Source of the DNA: Deinococcus betulae
Lineage (GTDB): Bacteria > Deinococcota > Deinococci > Deinococcales > Deinococcaceae
Length of the DNA: 64,000 nt
Assembly: GCF_020166395.1 (NCBI RefSeq)
Contig: NZ_JAIQXU010000004.1
Location: 124,001-188,000, forward strand
Direction of reading: 5' to 3'
Position numbers and translations under genes: made by a program. The notes beneath the pieces are model-generated. The model searched no databases, was not told the origin of the DNA, and was given only the letters and a program-made list of their open reading frames with translations. This document shows, piece by piece, positions 17,570-25,659 of the stretch; the first letter of the stretch is position 1, and every line of letters begins with the position of its first letter.

Positions 17570-18223
17570 TCAGCGCCACAGAAGGGTCGCTGTGCCAGCT
17601 GCCAGCAGGGCAGCGGCCCAGACCCGGTCCAGGTTGACCCACGCCTGACGCAAAATGGTCAGGCCCACGTAGTGGTAGACCAGCAGCGCCACAGAGGCCA
17701 TGACGGTGAACATGCCCAGCGTGTGTACGGCCACTGCACCCAGCCCGGCCCAGACGGGCGCCGTGCTGGGCATCAGGTGGCCGCTGTGCGCGGCATGGTG
17801 CAGGGCGTCTGCGTGCCCGGAAGGCGGCAGCACCAGCGGCAGCAGCATCAGCCCGGCGCCGTGGGCGGTCGACATGAGAAACGACCAGAGCGTCAGGTCG
17901 CGGAAACCGACTTTCATGCCCACCCAGCGGGGATGAGCGTCGGGCCGCAGCAGTTTGTAGGCCCCAAACGCCAGGATGGCGCCTGCACCCACCCATCGCA
18001 GCACCTGGCCGTCCAGTACCAGGCCAGCCAGCCCCACCAGCAGCAGCACGAGGAGAATGGAAAGCGCGTGGCCCAGCGCAATAGGCAGCAGCGCGCGCCA
18101 GACTGCCTTTGGCGCCCGCTGCTGCAGGCCCAGTGCGACGGCAAACAGCCAACCCATCGCGGGGTTAAGGCCATGCAGGCCGCCGAGGAGCAGCAGCGCG
18201 GGCCAGGTGACCGCATCGTTCAT
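17570..18223 (-). CDS. Polytopic membrane protein with HGxNPxMGW motif
   Basis: A 217-residue inner-membrane protein with about six helices. The first helix carries GGLHGLNPAMGWLFAVALGLQ-type sequence and the second ALGHALSILLV. Later segments contain His-rich stretches (STAHGAGLMLL, HADALHHAAHSGH, VHTLGMFTV). Conserved His residues inside membrane helices recall metal (nickel, cobalt, copper) or thiol transporters, but I do not recognise a named family. It starts 8 bases after the methanethiol oxidase stop and is surely in its operon. A role in metal supply to that enzyme or in moving a sulfur product is inference. Confidence 0.7.
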   Translation of the reverse strand: MNDAVTWPALLLLGGLHGLNPAMGWLFAVALGLQQRAPKAVWRALLPIALGHALSILLVLLLVGLAGLVLDGQVLRWVGAGAILAFGAYKLLRPDAHPRWVGMKVGFRDLTLWSFLMSTAHGAGLMLLPLVLPPSGHADALHHAAHSGHLMPSTAPVWAGLGAVAVHTLGMFTVMASVALLVYHYVGLTILRQAWVNLDRVWAAALLAAGTATLLWR

Positions 18224-18231
18224 GCCGGCAC

Positions 18232-19632
18232 TCAGGGGTTGGGATAGCAGAATGAGTCGGACGAGGCGTCTCCGCCCTGCAGGCGCACCTGGTGGGCCCG
18301 TTTCTCCCCAAAGTCCACCAGAAAGTCGGGATCAAGGGTCAGGCCGCCGCCAGGCTGCACGTCCAGTTTGGCTGCCCAGCCCCGAATTCCCGCTGGATAG
18401 AACTGGTCGTCCCAGGACGCGTACAGAGAATTGGTGACATAGACGCGCTGCCCGTCCCGGCTGACTTCCACCATCTGCGGTCCGCCCGTCAGCGGCTCGT
18501 CTGAGCGGGGGTGGCCGGTGCGCCGCACGATGCCGCCCAGGTGTACCGAGCCCGCCAGGCGCGGCTCGAACGGATTGCTCACGTCGTACTGCCGCAGTTC
18601 GCCAGTGCCCCAGCACGAGACATACAGGAACTGGTCATCCAGCGAGAGATTGATGTCGGTAATCAGGGGCGGCACAGCCCCAAACCCCTGTAGTAGCGGC
18701 GGCAGGTCGGCGGGGTCGGCCGGTTCAGCGGGCACCTCAATCACCTTTTGAATCTTCCATTCGGTGCCGTCCAGATGCCACAGCCATACGGACGCCGAAA
18801 GGTCAGCCAGGCTGGTCACCACGCCCACAAAGCCGTAGGTCTGCCGGGGGTCGTGGGCGGGGCGCAGTTCCAGCACCATCTGCTGCTCGGCGCCCAGATC
18901 CAGGGTTTTGACATGCTCGCGCGTGCGCATGTTCCAGACATGAAGGCTGTGGCCGTAGCCGCCCGCCAGCAGAATCTCGGGATTCAGCCCCTGTTCCACC
19001 ATGTTCGGTGTGCCCCACTCTGAAGTCAGCATGGTGTCGTGCCCCAGGTGCCACCAGAAATCGTAGGAGAGGTGCTGCGGCCCACGGTTCTTTTCCCAGG
19101 CACCCTTGATGTCAAAAGTGGTGTGGTCCAGCACAAAAATGCCGCCAGGTCCGTCGCCCGAAGGCGACCCCAGGGCGTTCATATACACGGCGTCGGGGCC
19201 GCAGTGCACCGTATGGGGCCGGCTGTAGCCCGTTTTGGCCTCCAGTTCCTGCGGCTCGATGATCTTGTGGATCGTCGGCTGCCGGGGATCAGGCTTGATA
19301 TCAATGATGTACAGCCGCGAAGAGCGCAGGCCCGGCACCAGTAGGTAACGCCGCTCTACGTGGGGGTGGGGCATGGTGGGGCACAGCGCCGCGCTACACG
19401 CGTTCCAGCCAAAGTGGTGCAGCTCATCGCCCAGATTGGGCATGTCCAGGCGGCCCACCTCCTGCGCGTAGGTGGGGGAGGACGGGTCAAGGTCCAGGAC
19501 CACCAGAGCGTCTGGGGTGCGGCCGGTGGCGTCAATCTCGACCACGTAGGCCAGGGTTTCGCGCGGCGCGCTCTGGGCCATGCTGGGCGACGGGTAAAAC
19601 GTGGGGTCTGGCCGGAAGGTTCGTGACGACAT
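18232..19632 (-). CDS. mtoX: Methanethiol oxidase (SBP56 family)
   Basis: A 466-residue beta-propeller protein of the selenium-binding protein 56 family. Characterised bacterial and human members oxidise methanethiol to formaldehyde, hydrogen sulfide and hydrogen peroxide, with copper required in the bacterial enzyme. Family segments are clear: ELHHFGWNACSAALC near the N-terminus, YLLVPGLRSSRLYIID, KTGYSRPHTVHCGP, MLTSEWGTPNMVEQGLNPEIL, SLDDQFLYVSCWGTGELRQYDV and GGPQMVEVSRDGQRVYVTNSLYASWDDQFYP. Full family length. No signal peptide is seen, so it is probably cytoplasmic, unlike the exported Hyphomicrobium enzyme. AGGAG lies 7 bases before ATG 19632. The sulfur-type palindrome at 19668-19684 is in its promoter region. 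The H2S it makes could feed cysteine synthesis. Confidence 0.88.
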   Translation of the reverse strand: MSSRTFRPDPTFYPSPSMAQSAPRETLAYVVEIDATGRTPDALVVLDLDPSSPTYAQEVGRLDMPNLGDELHHFGWNACSAALCPTMPHPHVERRYLLVPGLRSSRLYIIDIKPDPRQPTIHKIIEPQELEAKTGYSRPHTVHCGPDAVYMNALGSPSGDGPGGIFVLDHTTFDIKGAWEKNRGPQHLSYDFWWHLGHDTMLTSEWGTPNMVEQGLNPEILLAGGYGHSLHVWNMRTREHVKTLDLGAEQQMVLELRPAHDPRQTYGFVGVVTSLADLSASVWLWHLDGTEWKIQKVIEVPAEPADPADLPPLLQGFGAVPPLITDINLSLDDQFLYVSCWGTGELRQYDVSNPFEPRLAGSVHLGGIVRRTGHPRSDEPLTGGPQMVEVSRDGQRVYVTNSLYASWDDQFYPAGIRGWAAKLDVQPGGGLTLDPDFLVDFGEKRAHQVRLQGGDASSDSFCYPNP

Positions 19633-19667
19633 GGAAGCTCCTGTCTGAAAAGGCCCTGCAAGGATAG

Positions 19668-19684
19668 TTGACAAAAGTTATCAA
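19668..19684. promoter_or_regulatory. Sulfur-type operator (site 2)
   Basis: TTGAC at 19668-19672, 7 bases, ATCAA at 19680-19684: 9 of 10 positions of the TTGAC-N7-GTCAA pattern. It lies 36 bases before the methanethiol oxidase start codon, in an AT-rich promoter region (TATAAATTTGATA on the minus strand). Confidence 0.55.
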
Positions 19685-19769
19685 ATTTATATTGGGGATG
19701 ACCGCACAACTGGGTGGCGGCGGCGAAAGGCGCCCCTGAGCAGCGAAAGAGCCGCCCTGCCGGCGAGCC

Positions 19770-20756
19770 TTACCTGGTCGGCCGCGCGAACGCTGCAGTG
19801 TGCTGGGCCGTGACATGCACCGGCTGGCCCACCTGCACGGTCACAGCCGCTTTCGGGAGGTGCAGTTCCAGCGGCGGCAGACTGGCCGCCCGCTGCACCT
19901 CAATGCGCGCCTCATGGCCCACCACATGCACCCGCGAGATGGTGCCCGCCTGGCTGTCGGCGGCGGGCTGCGCGTGCAGGGTCAGGTCCTGAGGCCGCAC
20001 CAGCACCTCGGTCTGCTGGTCTTGTGTCCAGAGGTTGGCGCGGCCCAGAAAGCGGTAGGTAAACGGCGTGGCCGGGGCGTCGTAGACCTCAGCTGGGGTG
20101 CCTTCCTGCTCTATGCGGCCGGCATTAAACACCACGATGCGGTCAGCAATTTCCATCGCTTCGGCCTGGTCGTGGGTCACGAAGACACTCGTGAGGTGAA
20201 TCTCGTCGTGCAGCTGGCGCAGCCAGTCTCTGAGTTCCTGACGGACGGCGGCGTCCAGCGCCCCGAACGGTTCGTCCAGCAGCAGCACGCGGGGCTCGAC
20301 GGCCAGGGCGCGGGCCAGGGCCACCCGTTGCCGCTGACCCCCGCTGAGCTGAGACGGGTAGCGGCCAGCCGCCCAGTCCAGCTGCACGAGCCCCAGCAGC
20401 CGCATGACTTTCTCCCGGATCATGGCGGCGGGCAGGCGAGCGGCGCCGCGCTTGACCCTCAGGCCAAACGCCACGTTCTCGAACACCGTCATGTGCTTGA
20501 ACAGGGCGTAGTGCTGGAACACGAACCCGATGCCCCGGTCGCCGGGGCCGGCATCTGTTACGTCCTGACCCGTCAGGTGCACGCGGCCGGTGTCGGGGTG
20601 CTCCAGGCCGGCGATCACCCGCAGCAGCGTGGTTTTGCCGCTGCCGCTGGGACCCAGCAAAGCCACGAGTTGTCCGTCAGGGACATGCAGGGTCACGTCG
20701 GCTAGGGCGGTGAAGGTGCCAAACTGCTTGCCAATGTGGGTGACGTCAATACTCAC
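19770..20756 (-). CDS. cysA: Sulfate/thiosulfate importer ATPase
   Basis: A 328-residue cytoplasmic ATPase of the sulfate ABC importer. Walker A is [11 protein letters not shown] (about 34-44), signature [15 protein letters not shown], Walker [13 protein letters not shown], switch [11 protein letters not shown]. The segment [13 protein letters not shown] ([12 protein letters not shown]) and the C-terminal regulatory domain ([10 protein letters not shown], then a TOBE-like fold) match CysA. Its start overlaps the end of cysW (4 bases), and it closes the four-gene transport operon. Given the sulfate-binding protein in front, sulfate or thiosulfate is the likely cargo. Confidence 0.9.
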   Translation of the reverse strand: MSIDVTHIGKQFGTFTALADVTLHVPDGQLVALLGPSGSGKTTLLRVIAGLEHPDTGRVHLTGQDVTDAGPGDRGIGFVFQHYALFKHMTVFENVAFGLRVKRGAARLPAAMIREKVMRLLGLVQLDWAAGRYPSQLSGGQRQRVALARALAVEPRVLLLDEPFGALDAAVRQELRDWLRQLHDEIHLTSVFVTHDQAEAMEIADRIVVFNAGRIEQEGTPAEVYDAPATPFTYRFLGRANLWTQDQQTEVLVRPQDLTLHAQPAADSQAGTISRVHVVGHEARIEVQRAASLPPLELHLPKAAVTVQVGQPVHVTAQHTAAFARPTR

Positions 20757-21565
20757 GTGTGGGCTCTCCCGGTGCGGGCTTCAATCAGGGCCTTGACGGC
20801 CAGGGTGATCAGGGCGAACAGGGCCAGTAGCGACGCCACGGCGAAGGCCGCGACCGTCTGGTATTCGTTGTAAAGAATCTCGACGTGCAGAGGCAGGGTG
20901 TTGGTCAGACCGCGAATTTTGCCGGACACGACCGACACCGCCCCAAACTCGCCCAGGGCGCGGGCGTTGCACATGATGACGCCGTACAGCAGCGCCCAGC
21001 GGATGTTGGGCAGGGTCACGCGGGTAAAGGTCTGCCAGCCGGTGGCGCCCAGGGTCAGGGCCGCTTCCTCATCATCGCGGCCCTGGGCCTGCATGACCGG
21101 AATGAGTTCCCGCGCCACGTAGGCGAAGGTCACGAACGTGGTGGCCAGAATGATCCCAGCCGGCGCAAAGATGATCTTGAGGTCGTGGGCTTCCAGCCAG
21201 GGGCCCAGCCAGCCCTGACGGCCAAACAGCAGCACGTATACCAACCCGGAAATGACGGGCGAAATAGCCAGCGGCAGGTCAATGAGGGTCAGCAGCAGGC
21301 TGCGCCCCGGAAAGTCGAACTTGGCGGTGGCCCAGGCCGCGCTGACCCCGAACAGGGTATTGAGGGGCACGGCAATCAAGGCCGTCAGCAAAGACAGCCG
21401 CACGGCGGCCAGGGTGTCTGGGGTGTGCAGCGCCTGCCAGTAAGGCCCTAGGCCACTGCGCAGAGCTGTCAGGAATACCACCGACAGCGGCAGGACCAGC
21501 AGCAGCCCCACCAGCAGGAGGGTCAGGCCGACCATAAAGGTGGGCCACCAGCGGGCGAGCTTCAC
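20753..21565 (-). CDS. cysW: Sulfate importer permease
   Basis: A 270-residue inner-membrane permease with about six helices. The cytoplasmic coupling loop [23 protein letters not shown] is the binding-protein-dependent permease (EAA) motif. [15 protein letters not shown] and [13 protein letters not shown] are characteristic of CysW. It overlaps cysT upstream and cysA downstream by four bases each. It pairs with CysT to form the channel. Confidence 0.9.
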   Translation of the reverse strand: MKLARWWPTFMVGLTLLLVGLLLVLPLSVVFLTALRSGLGPYWQALHTPDTLAAVRLSLLTALIAVPLNTLFGVSAAWATAKFDFPGRSLLLTLIDLPLAISPVISGLVYVLLFGRQGWLGPWLEAHDLKIIFAPAGIILATTFVTFAYVARELIPVMQAQGRDDEEAALTLGATGWQTFTRVTLPNIRWALLYGVIMCNARALGEFGAVSVVSGKIRGLTNTLPLHVEILYNEYQTVAAFAVASLLALFALITLAVKALIEARTGRAHT

Positions 21566-22407
21566 CGCTCACCCCGGCGGCCCAGGCGCGCCTGCGCAGT
21601 GTTGGCTACCAAGAGCAGCGTCACAGAGATAACCAGCATGGCGACGGCCACAGCGGCGGCACCCGCGTAGTCGAACTGTTCCAGTTTGCCGACGATCAGC
21701 AGCGGCGCAATTTCTGTTTTAAAGGGGAGGTTGCCACTGATAAACACGACCGAGCCGTATTCGCCAATGGTGCGGGCCAGCGCCAGCGTAAAGCCGCTGA
21801 GCAGGGCCGGATACAGGGCGGGCAGCGTGACGCGCCAGAAGGTCTGGCTGGGGGTGGCCCCCAGGCTCAGGGCCGCTTCTTCGGGTTCCGGGCCCAGGTC
21901 TTCCAGGACCGGCTGTAGGCTACGCACCACAAACGGCAGGCCAATGAAAATCAGCGCGATAACGATGCCGGCCGGGGTGTACGCGAGGCGAATACCGGCC
22001 TCGGCCAGAGGTGCGCCCAGCCAGCCGTTGGGTGCCAGCAGGGTGGTCAGGGTGATCCCCGCCACCGCTGTGGGCAGCGCAAACGGCAGGTCAATCAGGG
22101 CGTCCACAAAGCGCTGGCCGGGCACCCGGTAACGTGTCAGGGTCCAGGCCAGGATCAGCCCAATCGGCAGATTGATGAGCGAAGCCGCCAGCGCCGTCAG
22201 GAAGGACACCCGCAAAGCGGCCAGCACGCGCGGCGTGTTCACCGCGTCCACCATGCCGTCCAGGCCCAAGGAAGCGGCCTTAAAGACCAGGGCGGCTAGG
22301 GGAATCAGCACGATCAGACTGAGGTACAGCGTGGCGTACCCCAGGGTGAGGTTCAGGCCCGGCAGGACATGCCTGCGGGCCTGCCGAACGGCGGGAACGG
22401 TGGTCAC
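21562..22407 (-). CDS. cysT: Sulfate importer permease
   Basis: A 281-residue permease partner of CysW, also called CysU. The EAA loop reads EEAALSLGATPSQTFWRVTLPAL, followed by RTIGEYGSVVFISGNLPFKTEIAPLLI, the CysT signature. I place the start at GTG 22407, four bases after the binding-protein stop. The longer frame to 22488 would run back through the end of that gene and has no signal of its own. About six membrane helices. Confidence 0.85.
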   Translation of the reverse strand: MTTVPAVRQARRHVLPGLNLTLGYATLYLSLIVLIPLAALVFKAASLGLDGMVDAVNTPRVLAALRVSFLTALAASLINLPIGLILAWTLTRYRVPGQRFVDALIDLPFALPTAVAGITLTTLLAPNGWLGAPLAEAGIRLAYTPAGIVIALIFIGLPFVVRSLQPVLEDLGPEPEEAALSLGATPSQTFWRVTLPALYPALLSGFTLALARTIGEYGSVVFISGNLPFKTEIAPLLIVGKLEQFDYAGAAAVAVAMLVISVTLLLVANTAQARLGRRGER

Positions 22408-22411
22408 GCCC

Positions 22412-23392
22412 TCAGCGTCCGGTGTACACCTGATCGAAGACGCCGCCGTCGGCAAAGAATTTCTTCTGGGCCGCGCGCCAGCCCCCAAACTGCGCGATGC
22501 TGAACAGGTTCACCTTGGGAAACTGGGCGGCGTATTTGGCGGCCACTTCCTGGCTGCGGGGGCGGTAGTAGTTTTTGGCGATCAGTTCCTGCGCTTCTGG
22601 GCTGAACAGGAACTGCAAGTAGGCTTTGGTGACCTTTTCCGTCTTGTGCTTGGCGACGTTCTTGTCCACCCAGGTGACCGGCGGCTCGGCCAGGATGCTG
22701 ACGCTGGGCACCACAATCTGGAATTTGCCCTCGCCCAGTTCACGGGTGGCCAGCAGCGCCTCGTTCTCCCAGGCGATCAGCACGTCTCCAATGCCGCGCT
22801 CGACAAAGGTCGTCGTGCTGCCGCGCGCCCCAGAGTCCAGCACGGGCACATTCTTAAAGAGCTTGGTGACGTAGTCCTTGGCGCCAGCTTCGCCGCCGAG
22901 TTTCTTCTGGGCCCAGCCCCAGGCCGCCAGAAAATTCCAGCGTGCGCCGCCACTGGTTTTGGGGTTGGGCGTGATGACCTGCACGCCGGGCTTCACCAGG
23001 TCGCCCCAGTCCTTAATGCCTTTGGGGTTACCCTTGCGTACCAGAAACACGATGGTGCTGGTGTACGGGCTGCTGTTGTAGGCCAGGCGCTTTTGCCAGG
23101 CTTCGGGCAATAGGCCCTTGTCGGCAATCGCGTCAATGTCGTAGGCCAGCGCCAGGGTGACAACGTCGGCCTCCAGCCCGTCAATGACGCTGCGGGCCTG
23201 AGAACCGCTGCCCCCATGCGAGTTATTGATCTTCAGCGTGTCGCCCGTTCGGGTCTGCCACTGCTTGGCGAAGGCCGCATTGATGTCCTGATACAGCTCG
23301 CGGGTGGGGTCATACGAGACGTTGAGGATGGTGACGGTGGCCGCCGTGGCCGCAGAGGTCAGAAGCAGAGCCGTGAGGAACAGGGGTTTCAT
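22412..23392 (-). CDS. sbp: Periplasmic sulfate-binding protein
   Basis: A 326-residue exported binding protein, first gene of the sulfate importer operon. The signal peptide covers about residues 1-17 (LLLTSAATA). Family motifs are [17 protein letters not shown] at the mature start, [34 protein letters not shown] (sulfate contact loop), [19 protein letters not shown], and [19 protein letters not shown] lies 7 bases before the ATG. The leader of about 130 bases reaches back to the operator at 23520-23536, shared with the divergent Rrf2 gene. It captures sulfate or thiosulfate and delivers it to CysTWA. Confidence 0.92.
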   Translation of the reverse strand: MKPLFLTALLLTSAATAATVTILNVSYDPTRELYQDINAAFAKQWQTRTGDTLKINNSHGGSGSQARSVIDGLEADVVTLALAYDIDAIADKGLLPEAWQKRLAYNSSPYTSTIVFLVRKGNPKGIKDWGDLVKPGVQVITPNPKTSGGARWNFLAAWGWAQKKLGGEAGAKDYVTKLFKNVPVLDSGARGSTTTFVERGIGDVLIAWENEALLATRELGEGKFQIVVPSVSILAEPPVTWVDKNVAKHKTEKVTKAYLQFLFSPEAQELIAKNYYRPRSQEVAAKYAAQFPKVNLFSIAQFGGWRAAQKKFFADGGVFDQVYTGR

Positions 23393-23519
23393 AGGTTCTC
23401 CTTGAGGGGTGAAGGTTGGTCGAGAGCTGACAGCAGAGAGGCGCGACCTAGATGTCGTGCCAAGCGCTAAAGCAAGAGGTTCATGAAAGAAGACGCTGCT
23501 GCATCACACCATGCTTTAG

Positions 23520-23536
23520 TTGACCAAAGTTGTCAA
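23520..23536. promoter_or_regulatory. Sulfur-type operator (site 3), overlapping divergent promoters
   Basis: A perfect TTGAC-N7-GTCAA dyad (23520-23524 and 23532-23536). On the plus strand it contains a -35-like TTGTCA (23530-23535) 19 bases before TAGAGT (23555-23560), which sits 5 bases before the rrf2 ATG. On the minus strand it contains TTGACA pointing toward the sulfate importer operon. A protein bound here could control both directions and its own gene. Confidence 0.65.
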
Positions 23537-23565
23537 CCACTTCCGAGAAGAGGTTAGAGTGGGGC

Positions 23566-24087
23566 ATGCGTCTCCTGAGCCTTGATGTCTACGCCTTTCA
23601 GGCAGTCGGCTACCTGGGCGCCCATCCGGAGCGGTGGATCACTGCGGCCGAACTGTGCGCGCAGACAGGCCTGCGCCGGGCATTCATGGTCCGCGTGCTG
23701 GCCAGCCTGGTGCGGGGGGATGTCGTGCTCTCGAAAAAGGGGTGCAGCGGCGGCTACCGGCTGGCCCGCGCGCCGCAGGCGGTCACCCTCTATGATGTGG
23801 TCCGCAGCCTGGAGCGGCCCGTGGCGCCCCTGTCGTGCGTGAGCCTCAGCGCGCCGTCGCAGTGTGCGGCAGCCCAGTGCTGTCAGGCCCGTCAGGGGGT
23901 CTATGAGCAGCTGCGCGCCGCGACGCATCAGGTGCTGGCGAGATCTACTGCTGCGGACCTCGCGCGAGATGTCCAGGGTGGCGTCACGTACGACACCTGC
24001 CTTAAACATCTCTGGCATCCCCAATTTGAATCTGCGCTCCACCGCCCTTTTGAGGGCGACCAGGCTCAAGTGCTGGTGCCGGGCTAG
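23566..24087 (+). CDS. Rrf2-family regulator with Cys cluster
   Basis: A 173-residue transcription regulator of the Rrf2 family (IscR, NsrR, CymR). The winged helix covers about residues 1-65 (ITAAELCAQTGLRRAFMVRVLASLVRGDVV and the wing KKGCSGGYRLARAP). The dimerisation helix region holds LSCVSLSAPSQCAAAQCC, a Cys pattern C-x8-C-x4-CC near residues 87-102, close to where IscR and NsrR bind an iron-sulfur cluster, though the spacing differs. I start at ATG 23566 because TAGAGT lies 5 bases upstream; an in-frame GTG/ATG-like extension to 23530 would overlap the operator. It is divergent from the sulfate importer. A CymR-like sulfur-responsive repressor is the best guess. Confidence 0.85.
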   Translation: MRLLSLDVYAFQAVGYLGAHPERWITAAELCAQTGLRRAFMVRVLASLVRGDVVLSKKGCSGGYRLARAPQAVTLYDVVRSLERPVAPLSCVSLSAPSQCAAAQCCQARQGVYEQLRAATHQVLARSTAADLARDVQGGVTYDTCLKHLWHPQFESALHRPFEGDQAQVLVPG

Positions 24088-24631
24088 ACGACGGCCGTCA
24101 TCCTGTCTGGCGAACACTCGGGGCTGATTGTTGGCGCTTTCCATCCCATCTGCGAGTCCGCGGTGGACTTTCCCCTAAAAGGCTGATCGCTACTTCACCT
24201 CAAACTGCTGTACAGGCGAGCGCAGCCTTCCTCAGGCATTGTCCTCTCCAGTCTCCGTAGACACAGTAGATGGAGATTCAAGAGGCTAGACAGCGGGACA
24301 TGCTGCGTAGTGGTAGAGAAGCCCCCTCGTGAGGCTGAGTGGCAGCAGACACTTTAGACTTTCAAACTGCCGCTTCAGTTTTCCAGGTCATGAATACGCA
24401 GACCTCACTCCGACACAGGGCCACTCGCCCGAGCCAGGTGTCTGTCCTTTCATTCTGGTAGATGGGTGTGATTACAATGAAGAATGTCACAAGAAGCCGA
24501 AACGTCCTCTTCACCGTCGCACCCACCGGGCCTTTCCTATACGGCACCGAAGCTGACTGAACTAGGCGCCTGGGCCAGCCTGACTCTGGTCATTTCAGTT
24601 CCCATTCTGCCGGGGATGGTCGGAGACGGCT
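24088..24631. other. Intergenic region without recognised gene
   Basis: About 540 bases between the Rrf2 gene and the lipoprotein operon, lower in GC than its surroundings. Short frames (for example 24329-24556) have no ribosome binding site or family resemblance. The promoter of the lipoprotein operon must lie here but I cannot place it; GGAG is present 8 bases before ATG 24632. Confidence 0.45.
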
Positions 24632-25648
24632 ATGAAGGCCGGTAAACGCTGGGCTGCCTGGGCCGGGCTGGCCCTGCTGACAGGCTGCGCGCCTGCAACA
24701 GCGCCCAAGCCCGCTGCCTTGAAGCCCCTGGGGCTCGTAGAAATCAGCTTCGATGGCCTGGGCAGTACACAGGCGTCCTCACAGGTGCGCCCGCTGGCCC
24801 TCAAAGAAAACAGTGGCGGCCTGGACCTCTCCCCTCTCAGCGTCAGCGTGACGGATGTAGGCGTGCGCGGCAGCGGCGGCACCCGCTACATCACGGCCAC
24901 CTACCGGGTGCGCAACGCGGCGGCCGACGGCATACCATCAGCCCAGGCGCGCAGCAACATCACCCTTCTGGCGGCCGGCGTGGCAGACAACGTGGACGGC
25001 ACCGCCCTGCGGTCCATGACCACCTTCAGCGGCGCGCCCGTGCCGACCAGTGTGGCCCGCACGGTGCTGCCCACGCACGCAGTGGAATATGCACCCGCCA
25101 CCGAACGCGTGGTGACCGTGGCGGGTGGCGCCCACCTTCAGGTTCTGAGCGAGGCTGAGGTGGTACCGGGCAACCTGACGCAGGGTGGGGCACCGGCTGC
25201 GTCCTATGCGGCGCTGGGCGTCACGACGGTCTTCCCCTACGGCTACGTGACGCATACGCGAACCGGGGGCCGTACCCTGGGCGCCAATCCAGCGGCCGGG
25301 CAATATGACGGCCGCGTCGCCCTGAGCGTGCGCGTGCCGCTGCAGGCCAATGACAACGCCCAGACCCCCACTCAGGGCAGTCAGCGCGATCCCTGGGCCT
25401 TCAAGATGACCTTTCTGGTGGTCGAGGACCCGGCCACCCGCATCACCCAGAGCCTGGAAGAGCAGAGCTTCAGTGACACCAACATTCTGGCGCGCGGTGT
25501 AGAAACAGGCGCCACAGAAGTCAACCTCCTGCCAGGCAGCGCTTACGCCTCGGGGGCCACCCTGCCGTCACGGCGGGTCTGTCAGGTGCGGACCGCTGGC
25601 CTGGCGGGCGCCGGCACCGCGTCTTATCTCGTCAACTCGTGCCCCTAA
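24632..25648 (+). CDS. Lipoprotein, first gene of the collar-protein operon
   Basis: A 338-residue lipoprotein: signal peptide ending LLTGC (Cys at about 19), Pro-rich linker, then one domain of about 290 residues. The domain has the segments GVRGSGGTRYITATYRVRNA, SNITLLAAG, SVARTVLPTHA, VFPYGYVTHTR, AAGQYDGRVALSVRVPLQAN and FKMTFLVVEDPATRITQSLEEQ. All of these recur in the next gene, so the two share a homologous beta-rich domain that I cannot assign to a named family. GGAG precedes the ATG by 8 bases. The next gene starts 12 bases downstream. It is probably anchored to the outer face of a membrane; function unknown. Confidence 0.75.
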   Translation: MKAGKRWAAWAGLALLTGCAPATAPKPAALKPLGLVEISFDGLGSTQASSQVRPLALKENSGGLDLSPLSVSVTDVGVRGSGGTRYITATYRVRNAAADGIPSAQARSNITLLAAGVADNVDGTALRSMTTFSGAPVPTSVARTVLPTHAVEYAPATERVVTVAGGAHLQVLSEAEVVPGNLTQGGAPAASYAALGVTTVFPYGYVTHTRTGGRTLGANPAAGQYDGRVALSVRVPLQANDNAQTPTQGSQRDPWAFKMTFLVVEDPATRITQSLEEQSFSDTNILARGVETGATEVNLLPGSAYASGATLPSRRVCQVRTAGLAGAGTASYLVNSCP

Positions 25649-25659
25649 GCGGAGGTTCT

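Noticed and set aside
24329..24556. 75-codon frame in the gap before the lipoprotein operon
   Set aside because: No ribosome binding site, domain or codon bias; GC content is unlike the genes.
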